A stretch of DNA of 64,000 nucleotides. Source: Corynebacterium macginleyi (GTDB taxonomy: Bacteria; Actinomycetota; Actinomycetes; Mycobacteriales; Mycobacteriaceae). Below the pieces are notes generated by a model. It was not told the DNA's origin, ran no database searches, and worked only from the letters and a program-made list of their open reading frames with translations. Below, piece after piece: positions 1 to 8,932 of this stretch. Numbering within the stretch: position 1 is the first letter of the stretch; the number at the start of each line of letters is the position of its first letter. The stretch is from contig NZ_REGE01000011.1 in NCBI RefSeq assembly GCF_003688935.1, positions 1 through 64,000 of the forward strand, in the 5' to 3' direction. The position numbers and the translations under genes are program-made.

Positions 1-1
1 A

Positions 2-662
2 GACACCTCATGCACCGCACAGGAGACGCCAATGGTGACCACAACCAGCTAACCGCCTGACCTCAAACACAGAACTGAATACCGAGCCGAAAGCACAAAC
101 GGCTACACCACTACACGGGACTTGACCGTAGGCCGCAAGTTCACAGCTAATGAGCCAAATCGTGTGTATGTCGGCGACATCACCTACCTGCCCTGTAAGG
201 GAGGCAAGAACATGTATTTGGCCACAGTCATTGACACGTATTCGCGGAAACTTGCAGGTTATGCACTCGCAGACCACATGCGGGTCTCACTGGTCATCGA
301 TGCCCTAGCCCACGCACACGGTGTGCGTGGCAGTCTTGACGGGGCTATTTTCCATTCCGATCACGGCAGTGTGTACACCTCACAAGCGTTTAGGAGCTAT
401 TGCTCGTCGTTGGGTGTGCGCCAGTCTATGACAGCGGTAGGAACGAGTGCTGATAATGCCTTGGCAGAATCGTTTAACGCCACGCTCAAGCGGGAAGTGC
501 TGCGTGATAGGAAGATCTTTGACGATCCGATGACCTGCCGGCAGGAAGTCTTCCGGTGGTGCATGCGCTTATAACACGCGCCGGCGGCACTCCTGGTGCA
601 ACCTTGTAGCCCCTGATGTCTTTGAAGCCGAGACTTCAGCTACATGGACCACAGCAGCATAG
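2..662 (+). pseudogene. IS3-family transposase (OrfB), broken
   Basis: C-terminal DDE integrase core of an IS3-type transposase. The main open stretch (122-574) carries the three acidic residues in typical context: D in VGDITYLP, D in FHSDHGS and E in ALAESFNATLK. Upstream the same frame is stopped by TAA at 50-52. Downstream the frame hits TAA at 572-574, just after FRWCMRL. If one base is removed from the cgcttataac string, it continues as RYNTRRRHSW and on to a TAG at 660-662, the usual IS3 C-terminus. The gene therefore has at least two lesions and its 5' end is outside the window. It is inferred to be an inactive relic. Confidence 0.85.
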
Positions 663-671
663 CTAGCCCCC

Positions 672-701
672 GATGTGTCCACTTTTCGGGGGTCGAGCCC
701 A
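672..701. mobile_element. Probable right end of the IS3-type element
   Basis: Just after the transposase remnant lies a short sequence reading tgtccacttttcgggggtcg followed by agccca, the sort of terminal inverted repeat seen on IS3-family elements. The left end is outside the window, so pairing of the two ends and a target duplication cannot be checked here. Confidence 0.5.
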
Positions 702-1083
702 TTGCACGTACAAAGCGAACCGTGCACTGGGTCGAAGATAAGGAGAAACAGTCGAAGGCGTTAGACGTGTAATAGCGCACGAGGTTACTTAGCTGAACCA
801 ATCAGGCGGCTAAAACCTGGTCCGCGCGCGTTTTTATCCGGTTTGGCATGAAAGTTTCGCAAATTGAACGCACATTTAATGAGTAACCGTATTGCGCGGC
901 CGCCAGTCCACAGGGGGAGGAACCTCCCTAGTGGCACGTACTCGCCAGGGGCAGGGGAAGTGGATGTGCAGCAGGAATGGGTCTTCAACAAGGAGTACGT
1001 GGGCAGGCAGCGGACCCAAAGCTCAAATAGTAGTGCTAGTATAGGCACGTTAAAAATTTCGAAATCTGTAACGGAGAAAGTTC
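702..1083. other. Non-coding stretch with a hairpin
   Basis: No convincing gene. A compact stem (GGGAG/CTCCC around GAAC, flanked by CCAC/GTGG) lies near 908-935 and could be a terminator or leader structure. The AT-rich segment at 1035-1065, with TAGTAT/TATAGG-like strings, is the likely promoter of the following small gene. No T-box or other named leader was recognised. Confidence 0.4.
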
Positions 1084-1275
1084 ATGGCTCGCGCAATTAT
1101 TCCCTTGGTCCTTGGCGCTATAATCCTCGGCCTGAGCATGTGGTGGTGGACTGTTGTCGGACCGTCCTTCGCTTTCCTTGGCCCCATCGTTCTCATGGGG
1201 GTCGGCGGTGCCTTCATGGTGTCCGGTTTTGCCATTTTCATGGACATTGTCAGCCCCACCTCCCGCAAGGTCTAA
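1084..1275 (+). CDS. Small two-helix membrane protein
   Basis: A 63-residue protein with two hydrophobic helices (about residues 4-25 and 28-52) and a short basic tail ending SRKV. A GGAGAA ribosome site sits about 6 bases before the ATG. No catalytic motif is visible. It has its own upstream AT-rich region and precedes trpS by about 170 bases. The length, spacing and start signal argue for a real gene. Function is unknown. Confidence 0.7.
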   Translation: MARAIIPLVLGAIILGLSMWWWTVVGPSFAFLGPIVLMGVGGAFMVSGFAIFMDIVSPTSRKV

Positions 1276-1442
1276 GGACGCGGTCTGACGATCAACGTTA
1301 GTGAACTGCTTGCGGTCGCGGCCCCACGCCTGCTCGATGCCATGGGGTATGGGCAACTTGCGGCGCAAGCGCGTGCGGTGACCGCGCGGCATCGTGGGCC
1401 GGCCAATCAACAACCAAAAATGACAGAGTACCATTAGCTGAC
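1276..1442 (+). other. Gap with a possible start-less coding remnant
   Basis: One plus-strand frame stays open from about 1291 to a TAG at 1435-1437 with coding-like composition, an alanine/arginine/leucine-rich peptide ([16 protein letters not shown]). There is no ATG, GTG or TTG with a ribosome site at its beginning. It may be the tail of a decayed gene or simply the trpS leader. Confidence 0.25.
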
Positions 1443-2474
1443 ATGACTGATTCCACTGCATCTAATTCTGCATCCCGCGTCCTTTCCGGCATTCAGCCCA
1501 CCGCTGATTCTTATCATTTGGGAAACTACCTGGGAGCACTCAAGCAGTGGATAAATTTGCAGGAAGGCTGCGATGCTTTCTACTTCATCCCGGATCTGCA
1601 CGCGATTACCGTGGAGCAAAATCCGGAGGAACTGCGCAATCGCACCGTGGCAGGTGCCGCCCAGCTCATCGCATTGGGGATCGACCCGGATAAATCTACC
1701 CTCTTCGTTCAGTCCCACGTGCCTGCCCATGCGGAGCTGACCTGGGTATTTCAGTGCCTGACCGGCTTTGGTGAGGCCTCCCGCATGACGCAGTTCAAGG
1801 ATAAATCCGCCAAACGTGGTGCCGATCGCACCTCGGTGGGCCTTTTCACCTACCCCATCCTGATGGCTGCAGATATCCTGCTGTACTCGCCGGATTACGT
1901 GCCGGTGGGTGAGGATCAACGCCAGCACCTGGAGCTCACCCGCACTTTAGCCGAGCGCTTTAATAATAAATACGGTGAGACCTTTCGCGTGCCCGAACCG
2001 TTTATTCCGGAGGGCGCGGCAAAAATTTATGACCTGCAGGACCCTACGTCTAAGATGTCTAAGTCCGGTCCCAATCCTAAGGGATTGGTCAACCTGCTCG
2101 ATGCCCCAAAGACCTCTGCCAAGCGCATCAAGTCCGCTGTGACCGATGATCTCGGCGCAGTTGCTTTCGACCGGGAAAACCAGCCGGGGGTATCGAACTT
2201 GCTGGTCATCCAGTCCGCACTGACCGGAGAATCCATCGACTCCTTGGTGGAAAAATACGCCGGTAAGGGCTACGGTCACCTGAAGGTGGATACCGCGGAC
2301 GCGCTGGAGGCCTTCACCACGCCCCTCAAACAGCGCTATGACGAGCTCATGGCGGATCGCGGTGAGCTGGAGCGCATCCTAGAGCGCGGTGCGCGCACCG
2401 CACAGGAAGTAGCGCAGCCGCTTGTGGATGCCGTCTATGAAAAAGTCGGCTTCTTTCCGCGCTCACGCAGATAG
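1443..2474 (+). CDS. trpS: Tryptophanyl-tRNA synthetase
   Basis: Class Ic aminoacyl-tRNA synthetase that charges tRNA-Trp with tryptophan in the cytoplasm. The 343-residue length is normal for the bacterial enzyme. The N-terminal Rossmann segment [19 protein letters not shown] contains the HIGH-type motif as HLGN (residues 25-28). The second ATP-binding signature KMSKS is intact at residues 204-208. The family's [12 protein letters not shown] segment is also present. The ATG at 1443 gives the expected N-terminus. It is followed closely by yihY, the order seen in other corynebacteria. Confidence 0.97.
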   Translation: MTDSTASNSASRVLSGIQPTADSYHLGNYLGALKQWINLQEGCDAFYFIPDLHAITVEQNPEELRNRTVAGAAQLIALGIDPDKSTLFVQSHVPAHAELTWVFQCLTGFGEASRMTQFKDKSAKRGADRTSVGLFTYPILMAADILLYSPDYVPVGEDQRQHLELTRTLAERFNNKYGETFRVPEPFIPEGAAKIYDLQDPTSKMSKSGPNPKGLVNLLDAPKTSAKRIKSAVTDDLGAVAFDRENQPGVSNLLVIQSALTGESIDSLVEKYAGKGYGHLKVDTADALEAFTTPLKQRYDELMADRGELERILERGARTAQEVAQPLVDAVYEKVGFFPRSRR

Positions 2475-2569
2475 CAGGTACCCCTTAACCCACCCCGCCG
2501 AGGGACAAGTGGGTGTTCCCCAGCTACGCTATACGGGGATAAACGCTGTGCGAGCAAGAAGGGAAGCAC

Positions 2570-3649
2570 GTGTCCACCACCACGAAATCCTCCTCTAAAA
2601 AGACAGACCACTACGGCATCGAGCGTGCTAACGCCGATGATCCGGGAGCGATCGATAAAGTCCGGCGCAAGTCGCCTATTGTCGATCATCTCATGCGCAT
2701 GCAGGAGCGCTATGCCGCGGAGGGTGGTAACCAATTCTCCGCCGGCATCACCTATTACTCGGTTCTGTCCATCTTCCCGTTGGCAATGCTGCTGGTAGCC
2801 ACCATCGCCGCGGTCCTTGCGAACCGTGAGGATTTGCTCAATGATCTGCAGTCCTACATCACGGACTCTATTGATGGGAATCTCAGTGAATCAGTCAATG
2901 AGATTTTGGATAAGGCCATCGAACAGCGCGGGGCGATGTTTGGTATTGGTGGTTTAACCACCCTGTGGTCTGGATTGGGGTGGATGAATCACCTGCGCAT
3001 TGGCATTTCTGCCATGTGGGGTATCGACGCCAACGACGGCGGCTCTTTTCTGAAAAAGAAGTTTTCTGATCTCTTGGGCCTGATCGGCCTGATCATTGCT
3101 TTCGTCGTGGCCTTCGGTGTGACCGCTGCTGGTTCCTCTGGACTCACGCAGAAGGTCTTTGAACTCTTAGGGATAGATTCCTTCCCGGGCATGGGCTACG
3201 TCTTCTTCTTCAGTGGCCTGTTGCTGGGGCTTATCGCCAACTTCATCGTCATGTGGTGGCTGATTATGATCTTGCCGCGGACCAAGGTACCTAAAAAGTC
3301 TGGCTTTATCGGTGCCGCCATGGGTGCGGTCGCGTTCGAGGTCATTAAGCAGCTATCCACCGTGATTATGTCCTCTGCCACCGGCAGCCCGGCTGGTGCG
3401 GTCTTTGGTCCGGTTATCGTTTTGATGATTCTCATGTATCTGGTGTGGCGTGTAGTGCTGTATATTTCGGCTTGGACCGCGACGACCGCGGAATCCCTGA
3501 AGTACGCCCGCCCGCCGGTTCCAGAACCCGCGGTTATCCGGGTGCGCAATGAGGTGCGTGAGGGTGCACCGGCGGGTGTGGTCTTCGGTGTGGGCACCGC
3601 GCTGGGTGCTGTGGCCGTGGGCGTGGTGAAGCTTTTCCGCCGCAAATAA
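2570..3649 (+). CDS. yihY: YihY/BrkB-family inner-membrane protein
   Basis: Integral membrane protein of the YihY (UPF0761, formerly BrkB) family. The 359 residues start at GTG with a basic Ser/Lys-rich cytoplasmic N-terminus. Six hydrophobic segments follow, beginning around FSAGITYYSVLSIFPLAMLL (about residues 56-75), the family hallmark region. The C-terminus is basic and ends FRRK. The biochemical role of the family is not settled; despite the old annotation it is not an RNase. A weak inverted repeat (AACCCAC/GTGGGTGTT) lies in the gap from trpS. Confidence 0.9.
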   Translation: MSTTTKSSSKKTDHYGIERANADDPGAIDKVRRKSPIVDHLMRMQERYAAEGGNQFSAGITYYSVLSIFPLAMLLVATIAAVLANREDLLNDLQSYITDSIDGNLSESVNEILDKAIEQRGAMFGIGGLTTLWSGLGWMNHLRIGISAMWGIDANDGGSFLKKKFSDLLGLIGLIIAFVVAFGVTAAGSSGLTQKVFELLGIDSFPGMGYVFFFSGLLLGLIANFIVMWWLIMILPRTKVPKKSGFIGAAMGAVAFEVIKQLSTVIMSSATGSPAGAVFGPVIVLMILMYLVWRVVLYISAWTATTAESLKYARPPVPEPAVIRVRNEVREGAPAGVVFGVGTALGAVAVGVVKLFRRK

Positions 3650-3690
3650 AATCTTCCCTTTGGGCGAAGACGTCGCGCGCGTTATACCTT

Positions 3691-3696
3691 TAATAT
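3691..3696 (+). promoter_or_regulatory. -10 box giving a possibly leaderless transcript
   Basis: TAATAT lies 7 bases before the ATG at 3704, and no Shine-Dalgarno sequence is present. Transcription starting at or next to the ATG is therefore plausible. The -35 is weak. Confidence 0.4.
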
Positions 3697-3703
3697 AGAC
3701 ATT

Positions 3704-4471
3704 ATGAACGCCGATGATATCGCCCCAGACCTCTACGAAAAGTGGGACCTTGACCGCAGTGGTGGCGAGGATGAGCTTTCTGTTTTATTGGAAGCAAAAG
3801 ACATTAAACTTGGGCAGCAAGGATATAACCCCGATGAGCCACGGCGCGTACAGTTGCGCATAGCAGCTAGTATCTTGGGGTCGGCGATTAAGAGGACCGA
3901 ATACGATCAAGCTTTACGCACTGGCCTTCGCCCGACGTGGGGCGAGCTCGGCACGCTGAGCTCGGTGGGGCAGTGGTCACTGGCAGCGCGCCCACAGGGT
4001 CTGGGGCAGGCAGCGGGTTTTGTCGTGCCGAACCAGGAGCAGGAACGGCCAACGCAGGATACGCGCATTGGCTTAGGCATCGTGGATTTACTCTTAGCCG
4101 GTGGTATCAGTAGCGCATGTGGTGGGGGCGTCGACGAGCTTGTGAATTCGGGAACCTTGTCCTATGTAGTTGCCTGCATTACGATGGTGGTCTAAGTTTT
4201 GGGCAGCGAGGTGTGGATGGGGGCTAGTCCAGCAAAGATTCTTGCAGGCTACACCGTGCGGGACGTGGACACGAAGGAAAAGCTCAGCCTCAGCCAGTCC
4301 GCAAAACGCCAGTGGTGGCGCCTGATCAATATAATCCCTGGAATTGGGCACTTGGTAGGCATGGTGGCGGTGGTGGTGCTGACGACCACGATTAACGAGG
4401 AAAACCGCCGGCGTGGTTCCCACGACGAGCTCGCAAACGCAGAAGTGGTCAAAAGGAGGCCGCGTAAGTAG
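3704..4471 (+). pseudogene. RDD-family membrane protein split by an in-frame stop
   Basis: Two open stretches in the same frame (3704-4195 and 4199-4471) are separated by a single TAA at 4193-4195. The first part has an acidic, J-domain-like N-terminus (residues 1-70) and a helix starting GLGIVDLLLAGG. The second has MGASPAKILAGYTVRDVDT followed by RQWWRLINIIPGIGHLVGM. Together these match RDD proteins, where a GATPGKRLLGLRV-type segment follows the first helices. Neither half is a complete RDD domain. I therefore read it as one gene with a nonsense mutation. Two overlapping small genes, or readthrough, remain possible. Confidence 0.7.
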
Positions 4472-4499
4472 GCCGCTGGCATAGCGTATCCAAGGACAG

Positions 4500-5429
4500 G
4501 TGCCTACGATGGTGCGCATGCATGATGTACCGTTAATTAGCCCCGAAAATAAGGATTCTGCCGAGAGCCTGGTGGAACAATTGCCCAAGGTATCTCTCTG
4601 GGAACCGATTCGTTCGCAGGCTAGCACCGCGGAGGAATTGATCGCAGACATTCGCGAGCAGTGTGCCCAGCTTGCTGATGACCATGTGGTCTACGCCGAG
4701 TTGCAGCTCAACCCCGCGGCTTATTCTTTCGATACATCAGCAGTCGTGCGCGAGGTAGCCGCAGAACGCTTCGGCGATCTCCAAGTACGGTTTGTCATCG
4801 AGGCCACAGAGGTATCGGCTCATGTCGGAGACTCCGCGGACATTGCGGGCTACGCCCTACCGGAGGGCCACGCTACAGCGGCAGCAAAGTTCCGCACGAA
4901 TTACCTGCCTACCCAGATCCCGGTGGGCGAGGATTTCACCGCCATCGAAAGTGCGGCGCAGGCCGGAGTAAACCGCTTGCTTCGACCAGTGAATATGATT
5001 GATGATTTCGCCGCCGATGTCGAGGGAATTCGTCCGGGCAAGGCCTCCGGATGGATACGCGACCGACATATCCCACTGGTATTTTCGCCGTTGGACGAGG
5101 TTGAGGAACTCACGGATCATCCGCTTCCGCTCTTGCAGCAGCTTGGCTTTACCTGTTGCGTTTCTTCCGGAGATTCCACGTTGAGCAGGCAGTTTCTCGC
5201 CTTAAGTGAGACCTTTGGGTATGGCTTGGAGGAGTTTTTCGATCTCACCGTTAAAGCGATTGAGAATATTTTCGACACCGAAGAAACACGGCAGCGTATC
5301 CTTGAGACCGTTATTCTTCCGGCCTACGAGGACTTATCCGATCCAGAACTTGCCGGCCCCGATACCGAGGATTCACTGGAGGGTTCTGGGTTCTCAATGA
5401 ACCTGAATGATAACGCTTCCGCAGAGTAA
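4500..5429 (+). CDS. Adenosine-deaminase-like protein lacking catalytic residues
   Basis: The 309-residue protein follows the adenosine deaminase fold order: LPKVSLWEP (residues 28-36) where active enzymes have LPKVELHVHLDG; then VVYAELQLNP; near the C-terminus DHPLPLLQQLGFTCCVSSGD where enzymes have DHPL...TDDP; and a final helical region FGYGLEEFFDLTVKAIENIF. The metal-binding HxH, the HAGE motif and the terminal Asp pair are all absent, so deamination is unlikely. The C-terminus is acidic and low-complexity. It may bind a nucleoside or regulate; function unknown. A DJ-1 gene follows 30 bases later. Confidence 0.7.
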   Translation: MPTMVRMHDVPLISPENKDSAESLVEQLPKVSLWEPIRSQASTAEELIADIREQCAQLADDHVVYAELQLNPAAYSFDTSAVVREVAAERFGDLQVRFVIEATEVSAHVGDSADIAGYALPEGHATAAAKFRTNYLPTQIPVGEDFTAIESAAQAGVNRLLRPVNMIDDFAADVEGIRPGKASGWIRDRHIPLVFSPLDEVEELTDHPLPLLQQLGFTCCVSSGDSTLSRQFLALSETFGYGLEEFFDLTVKAIENIFDTEETRQRILETVILPAYEDLSDPELAGPDTEDSLEGSGFSMNLNDNASAE

Positions 5430-5459
5430 TAGATAGTTAATCAACATAAAGGAGAAGAC

Positions 5460-6137
5460 ATGCCTTCCGCACTATTCGTTGTTACCGCCGCGGATAAGTG
5501 GACGCTAGCTGATGGCAGTACCCGTCCCACTGGATACTGGGCCGAGGAGCTCATAGCTCCGCACCGGGTGTTTAAGAACGCTGGTTGGAAAATTGAGTTT
5601 GCCACGCCGAACGCTAAGGCCCCCGTAGTAGACGAATACAGCCTCGAGGTATTGTCTGAGGACGAGCGCGCCGAGCAAGAGAACTACCTAGCTGAAATCG
5701 GTCCAGATCTGGAAGCCCCACTGAACCTGGCCGATGTTAAGGAAGCTGACTACGACCTCGTCTTTTATCCCGGCGGCCATGGCCCGATGGAGGACCTGGC
5801 TTATGACCAAGACTCCGCCCAGCTTTTGCAGAAGCGCATCGAATCCGGCCGCGCTCTGTCCCTGGTATGCCACGCACCGGCTGCCTTGCTTGCGCTGGAC
5901 AATGACAACTGGCCGCTTAAGGGCTACGCCATGACCGGCTTTACCAACGCCGAAGAGGGCGAGGAGACCATCGCCGCTGCTAAGTGGGTTGTTGAGACCC
6001 GCCTGCGCGAACTCGGCGCTGATTTCAAGCAGACCGATCCTATGCAGCCTTACGTAGAGGTTGATCGTAACCTCTACACTGGCCAGAACCCTGCGTCCTC
6101 TGAGCCTCTGGCACAGCGCATTCTGCGCGACTTTTAA
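5460..6137 (+). CDS. DJ-1/PfpI-family protein (class I glutamine amidotransferase-like)
   Basis: 225 residues with the nucleophile-elbow cysteine in LVCHAPAALL (Cys137) and the upstream YPGGHGPMEDL segment supplying the family's Gly and Glu. The large insertion and the late ALDNDNWPLKGYAMTGFTN segment resemble the Hsp31-like branch, whose members are chaperones, glyoxalases or protein/nucleotide deglycases. A strong AAAGGAG ribosome site precedes the ATG. Substrate cannot be told from sequence. Confidence 0.88.
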   Translation: MPSALFVVTAADKWTLADGSTRPTGYWAEELIAPHRVFKNAGWKIEFATPNAKAPVVDEYSLEVLSEDERAEQENYLAEIGPDLEAPLNLADVKEADYDLVFYPGGHGPMEDLAYDQDSAQLLQKRIESGRALSLVCHAPAALLALDNDNWPLKGYAMTGFTNAEEGEETIAAAKWVVETRLRELGADFKQTDPMQPYVEVDRNLYTGQNPASSEPLAQRILRDF

Positions 6138-6381
6138 GGCGGACGCTGCAGGCTCTCGCCGCAGGCGACGCGCTCACCTGCTCGGCGGACCGGGTGGGTC
6201 ATGCCGCCCACATGGGGCGCCGTGAGACATCGACCCCCTTTTCAAGATGAGTCCGGGGCCTTTGTCGCCGCACGTGGCCTTCGCCACCGCACTGCAGGAT
6301 GACGGGGTGGAAACCACGCCCTTTACTGCGGAGCGGCTGGACTGGGGCGAAAGGTCGCGGCTGGCGCTCGCTAGAGCCAGT
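6138..6381 (+). other. Gap with a possible 50-residue open frame
   Basis: Mostly non-coding. A plus-strand frame runs from ATG 6247 to TAG 6399 (50 codons, starting MSPGPLSPH and rich in Ala/Arg/Asp) with coding-like composition but no clear ribosome site. It could be a decayed gene tail. Nothing else recognised. Confidence 0.3.
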
Positions 6382-6402
6382 AGTTCTAAAAACTTTTAGA
6401 AC
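6382..6402. terminator. Palindromic terminator at the end of the minus-strand gene
   Basis: GTTCTAAAA and TTTTAGAAC pair as a perfect 9-bp stem and contain the stop codon of the 6396-7634 gene. AT-rich and symmetrical, so it may act from both sides. Confidence 0.5.
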
Positions 6403-7634
6403 CGGGAAAAACGCTTAATCAGCATGTTCTCAAGGCCCTTCCAGGATTCTGCGTGCTCGCTATACGGCTTGGACGGCACGTAGCCAGCGTGTTCGGTGGA
6501 ACCGAGCATGTAGCCGAGGTAGTCCTGCAGGCGTGGATTGGCCAACATGTAGGAGTTAATGGAATCGTCCCCAGCCCAGTCCGCAGCATCGGCGCAGACC
6601 TCGTAGCAGCGCGATATTTGGTCGGTATCGACCGCCTCTGGTCCCTTTTCAATATCGCGTACAAGGCCGTTGAAGGAATATTGGTTATCCGGGTGGACTT
6701 GAACCTCCAGTTCACCAGCATTAGCTGCGGTGACGACGTCTTCCCAGGTGGATACGCGTGCCAAGTCGTGGTCATCATTATCGATCAGCCATCGCACTAG
6801 CGTCTTGGAGGAATCGAAGGTAAAGATTTCGCCCCACTTACCCAAGAAGATGGGATTACCGTTCACGTAGGTACGCAGCGTGTAGACGGACTTGGACTGC
6901 GCGGTTATCTTGATCGGGTCGATACCGGCGGCGGCCCAAGGTGACTCGTCATAGGGGTCGGCGGCTTCCGCTGCGGCCTTGCGCTTTTCTTCGGCTTCTT
7001 TGGCGGCAGCCTCGGCGGCACTCGCCGCCTCGGAAATGCGGGTTTTAGCATCCGAGACCGCGGCGGCGTCGAAGTCATCGCTAGGAACCACGCGGATGTG
7101 CTCATCCAGATCCGCGATGACCTTCTTCCAATTGGCCAGGATGACCCGTCCGACACCGCTCCACTCACTCATGCCTTGCTCGCCGGAGTAGTGATCGGCG
7201 CCGCGGTTAACGTTGCGCAAGATGGAGTGGGTGGCGAAGAAGATGGTGGTCTGTTCCGCAGCAGCGACACCGGCAAGCGCAGATGCCACCTCGAGGTCGC
7301 GCGCCACGGTTGAGACATTAGCGTGGTTGGGGCGGCCGGCGAGGACCTCCGGCATGCCGATGAGGTCGTATTCATCACGTTTTGCCGGGGTAACGCGGTG
7401 CGCTGGACGGGCGGCAAATTGCTCCCACTGCGGGTGATCCAGCAGGTCATGCTTGGCATCAGATTCCAGGTAGCACAGCAGCTCAGCGGGGGAGTCAAAG
7501 ACCAAGACGGAGTCATCGTCGCCCAAAAAGGCCTGCCATTCGGAGCCTTTTTCGCGCCACTTGGGCGCCCAGAGGGTATAAAAATCGCCCTCAGTCAAGG
7601 AGAGCTTAATAGGCACAATCGCACGGTTAATCAT
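6396..7634 (-). CDS. Conserved corynebacterial protein, function unknown
   Basis: A 412-residue soluble protein with no signal peptide or membrane segment. It looks like two related halves joined by an Ala/Glu/Lys-rich coiled-coil linker (about residues 200-230). Each half has a similar pattern: TLWAPKWREK...VFDSPAELLCYLESD in the N-terminal half, and TYVNGNPIFLGKWGEIFTFD...LVRWLID in the C-terminal half. This suggests an internal duplication. Tryptophans and acidic residues are frequent. I recognise the general type from corynebacterial genomes but no function. Encoded alone between convergent or divergent neighbours. Confidence 0.75.
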   Translation of the reverse strand: MINRAIVPIKLSLTEGDFYTLWAPKWREKGSEWQAFLGDDDSVLVFDSPAELLCYLESDAKHDLLDHPQWEQFAARPAHRVTPAKRDEYDLIGMPEVLAGRPNHANVSTVARDLEVASALAGVAAAEQTTIFFATHSILRNVNRGADHYSGEQGMSEWSGVGRVILANWKKVIADLDEHIRVVPSDDFDAAAVSDAKTRISEAASAAEAAAKEAEEKRKAAAEAADPYDESPWAAAGIDPIKITAQSKSVYTLRTYVNGNPIFLGKWGEIFTFDSSKTLVRWLIDNDDHDLARVSTWEDVVTAANAGELEVQVHPDNQYSFNGLVRDIEKGPEAVDTDQISRCYEVCADAADWAGDDSINSYMLANPRLQDYLGYMLGSTEHAGYVPSKPYSEHAESWKGLENMLIKRFSRF

Positions 7635-7688
7635 GGCGTTTTATTCTACCCAACGCCCCGGCTATCGTGCGGAATGGCCGGGCGCTTG

Positions 7689-8597
7689 TTAAGCGGTAGG
7701 CCGCCAAAAACCTTTAAATTGCATGCCCATATTATTCGTCCGCAGCGGATTGGTCTGCACCGGGTCGCCGGCCTCCACAATCTCGCCGTCTCCAGAATAC
7801 ATCGCCACATGGCCATCCCAGACGACCAGATCACCGGGCTGGAGCTGATCAGCACTGACTTGTTTGCCGATCGCCTGCTGGTCTGCTGTACGCGGTATAT
7901 CCACCCCCGCCTGGGAATAGGCCCATTGGGTAAGCCCTGAGCAGTCGAAGCCGCCATTGCCGGTCCCGCCCCAGGCATAAGGCTGGCCCAACTGGCTTTT
8001 CGCCGCTGCAACAGCCGCACGTCCGACGTCCCCAGCAGCTTCTGCACCCGCCGCCGGTTGCGATGAGGGAGCAGGGGCCGGTTCTGGTGCAGGAGCCACA
8101 CCCGTGGGCGATCCCGCGGTGGCCGCGACCTGTTGAGGCAGGCCAACGGCGGATTCCACCGGCCGCAAGGAGATGGGTAAAAGGGTCGCGGCGGTGTTGG
8201 TGAGCTCATCTTTAAGGCGGTTGACCCGGGCCATCGCCCGGCCATTATGTTCGTCTATCACGGTGCGGAGAAATGCGAGCGCGGCAGCACGGGCGGCAGG
8301 ATCGAGAGATAATAATCCCACCGTGGCCGGGGCAGCGGCGCAGATAAGCTGCGTGCCAATGCTGAAGAGATCTTCGGCAGCCGCCGTGATAAGCCTGCGT
8401 GCTTGGTCAAGTACGGCGGAGATGGTCTCATTATCACGGGTAAGGAGATTCGCGGCAGCAATAAGTTGGGTGGCATCGCCATGCGCGATATCCGCCAGCG
8501 GCTGCGCGGCGGAGAGATCTGGAATGCGGGGCAGCTCGACATCGGGCAGCGGCGAGGGCTGCAGCGCGGCTATATTTTCGAGGGCGGTAACAAGCAC
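7689..8597 (-). CDS. NlpC/P60 peptidoglycan hydrolase without signal peptide
   Basis: 302 residues. The C-terminal ~110 form an NlpC/P60 (C40) domain with Cys219 in GGFDCSGLTQWAYS, His263 in WDGHVAMYSG and LQPGDLVVW, the set needed to cleave stem peptides. Before it come a helical N-terminal domain (about 1-150) and a Pro/Ala linker (about 165-190). No Sec or Tat signal is seen at the N-terminus. The GTG start directly abuts the TAA of the upstream small gene, so the pair is co-translated. Export through a type VII-like route is possible (inference). Confidence 0.85.
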   Translation of the reverse strand: MLVTALENIAALQPSPLPDVELPRIPDLSAAQPLADIAHGDATQLIAAANLLTRDNETISAVLDQARRLITAAAEDLFSIGTQLICAAAPATVGLLSLDPAARAAALAFLRTVIDEHNGRAMARVNRLKDELTNTAATLLPISLRPVESAVGLPQQVAATAGSPTGVAPAPEPAPAPSSQPAAGAEAAGDVGRAAVAAAKSQLGQPYAWGGTGNGGFDCSGLTQWAYSQAGVDIPRTADQQAIGKQVSADQLQPGDLVVWDGHVAMYSGDGEIVEAGDPVQTNPLRTNNMGMQFKGFWRPTA

Positions 8598-8876
8598 TTA
8601 TATCGCCGCCCTGAGGGACTGGTCCAACGCCGCATCGGAGTCTTCGGCCTCCCGAGACATTAGAAAAGAAGACTGCGCGATGTGGCCCATATCGCGGCGC
8701 AGCATGGTCATCCGTGCTCCAATATTGTCGAGGGCGGCATGGACGGCCTCATTGAAAGCAATAAAGGCCCAATCTTCAGGCAATGCCGGGTGGGGCGGGT
8801 TGTTTCCTTGTGCTTTTGAGTGCAGGTCAAGGGCTAAAAGGCGGGCGTGTGCGGTATCTATCTGGAATGTTTTCAT
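8598..8876 (-). CDS. Small helical protein, possibly an EspC-like type VII substrate
   Basis: 92 residues, predicted mostly alpha-helical, with a central [19 protein letters not shown] segment that gives a Trp between two helices. The length, position upstream of a secreted-type hydrolase and lack of a signal peptide resemble EspC/WXG-like proteins of actinobacterial type VII systems. The match is by general character only. It ends exactly where the hydrolase gene begins. Confidence 0.5.
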   Translation of the reverse strand: MKTFQIDTAHARLLALDLHSKAQGNNPPHPALPEDWAFIAFNEAVHAALDNIGARMTMLRRDMGHIAQSSFLMSREAEDSDAALDQSLRAAI

Positions 8877-8932
8877 GCCCTATTGGACTGGTTAATGGTC
8901 CAAGTGGTTCCCAAAAGTTTAAAGTAGAGGGC

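Noticed and set aside
700-1083. T-box or trp leader for trpS
   Set aside because: No T-box consensus, and a separate small gene lies between the hairpin and trpS.
8783-8932. N-terminal extension of upp
   Set aside because: Overlaps the divergent small gene; family length of 211 residues fits the ATG at 8933.
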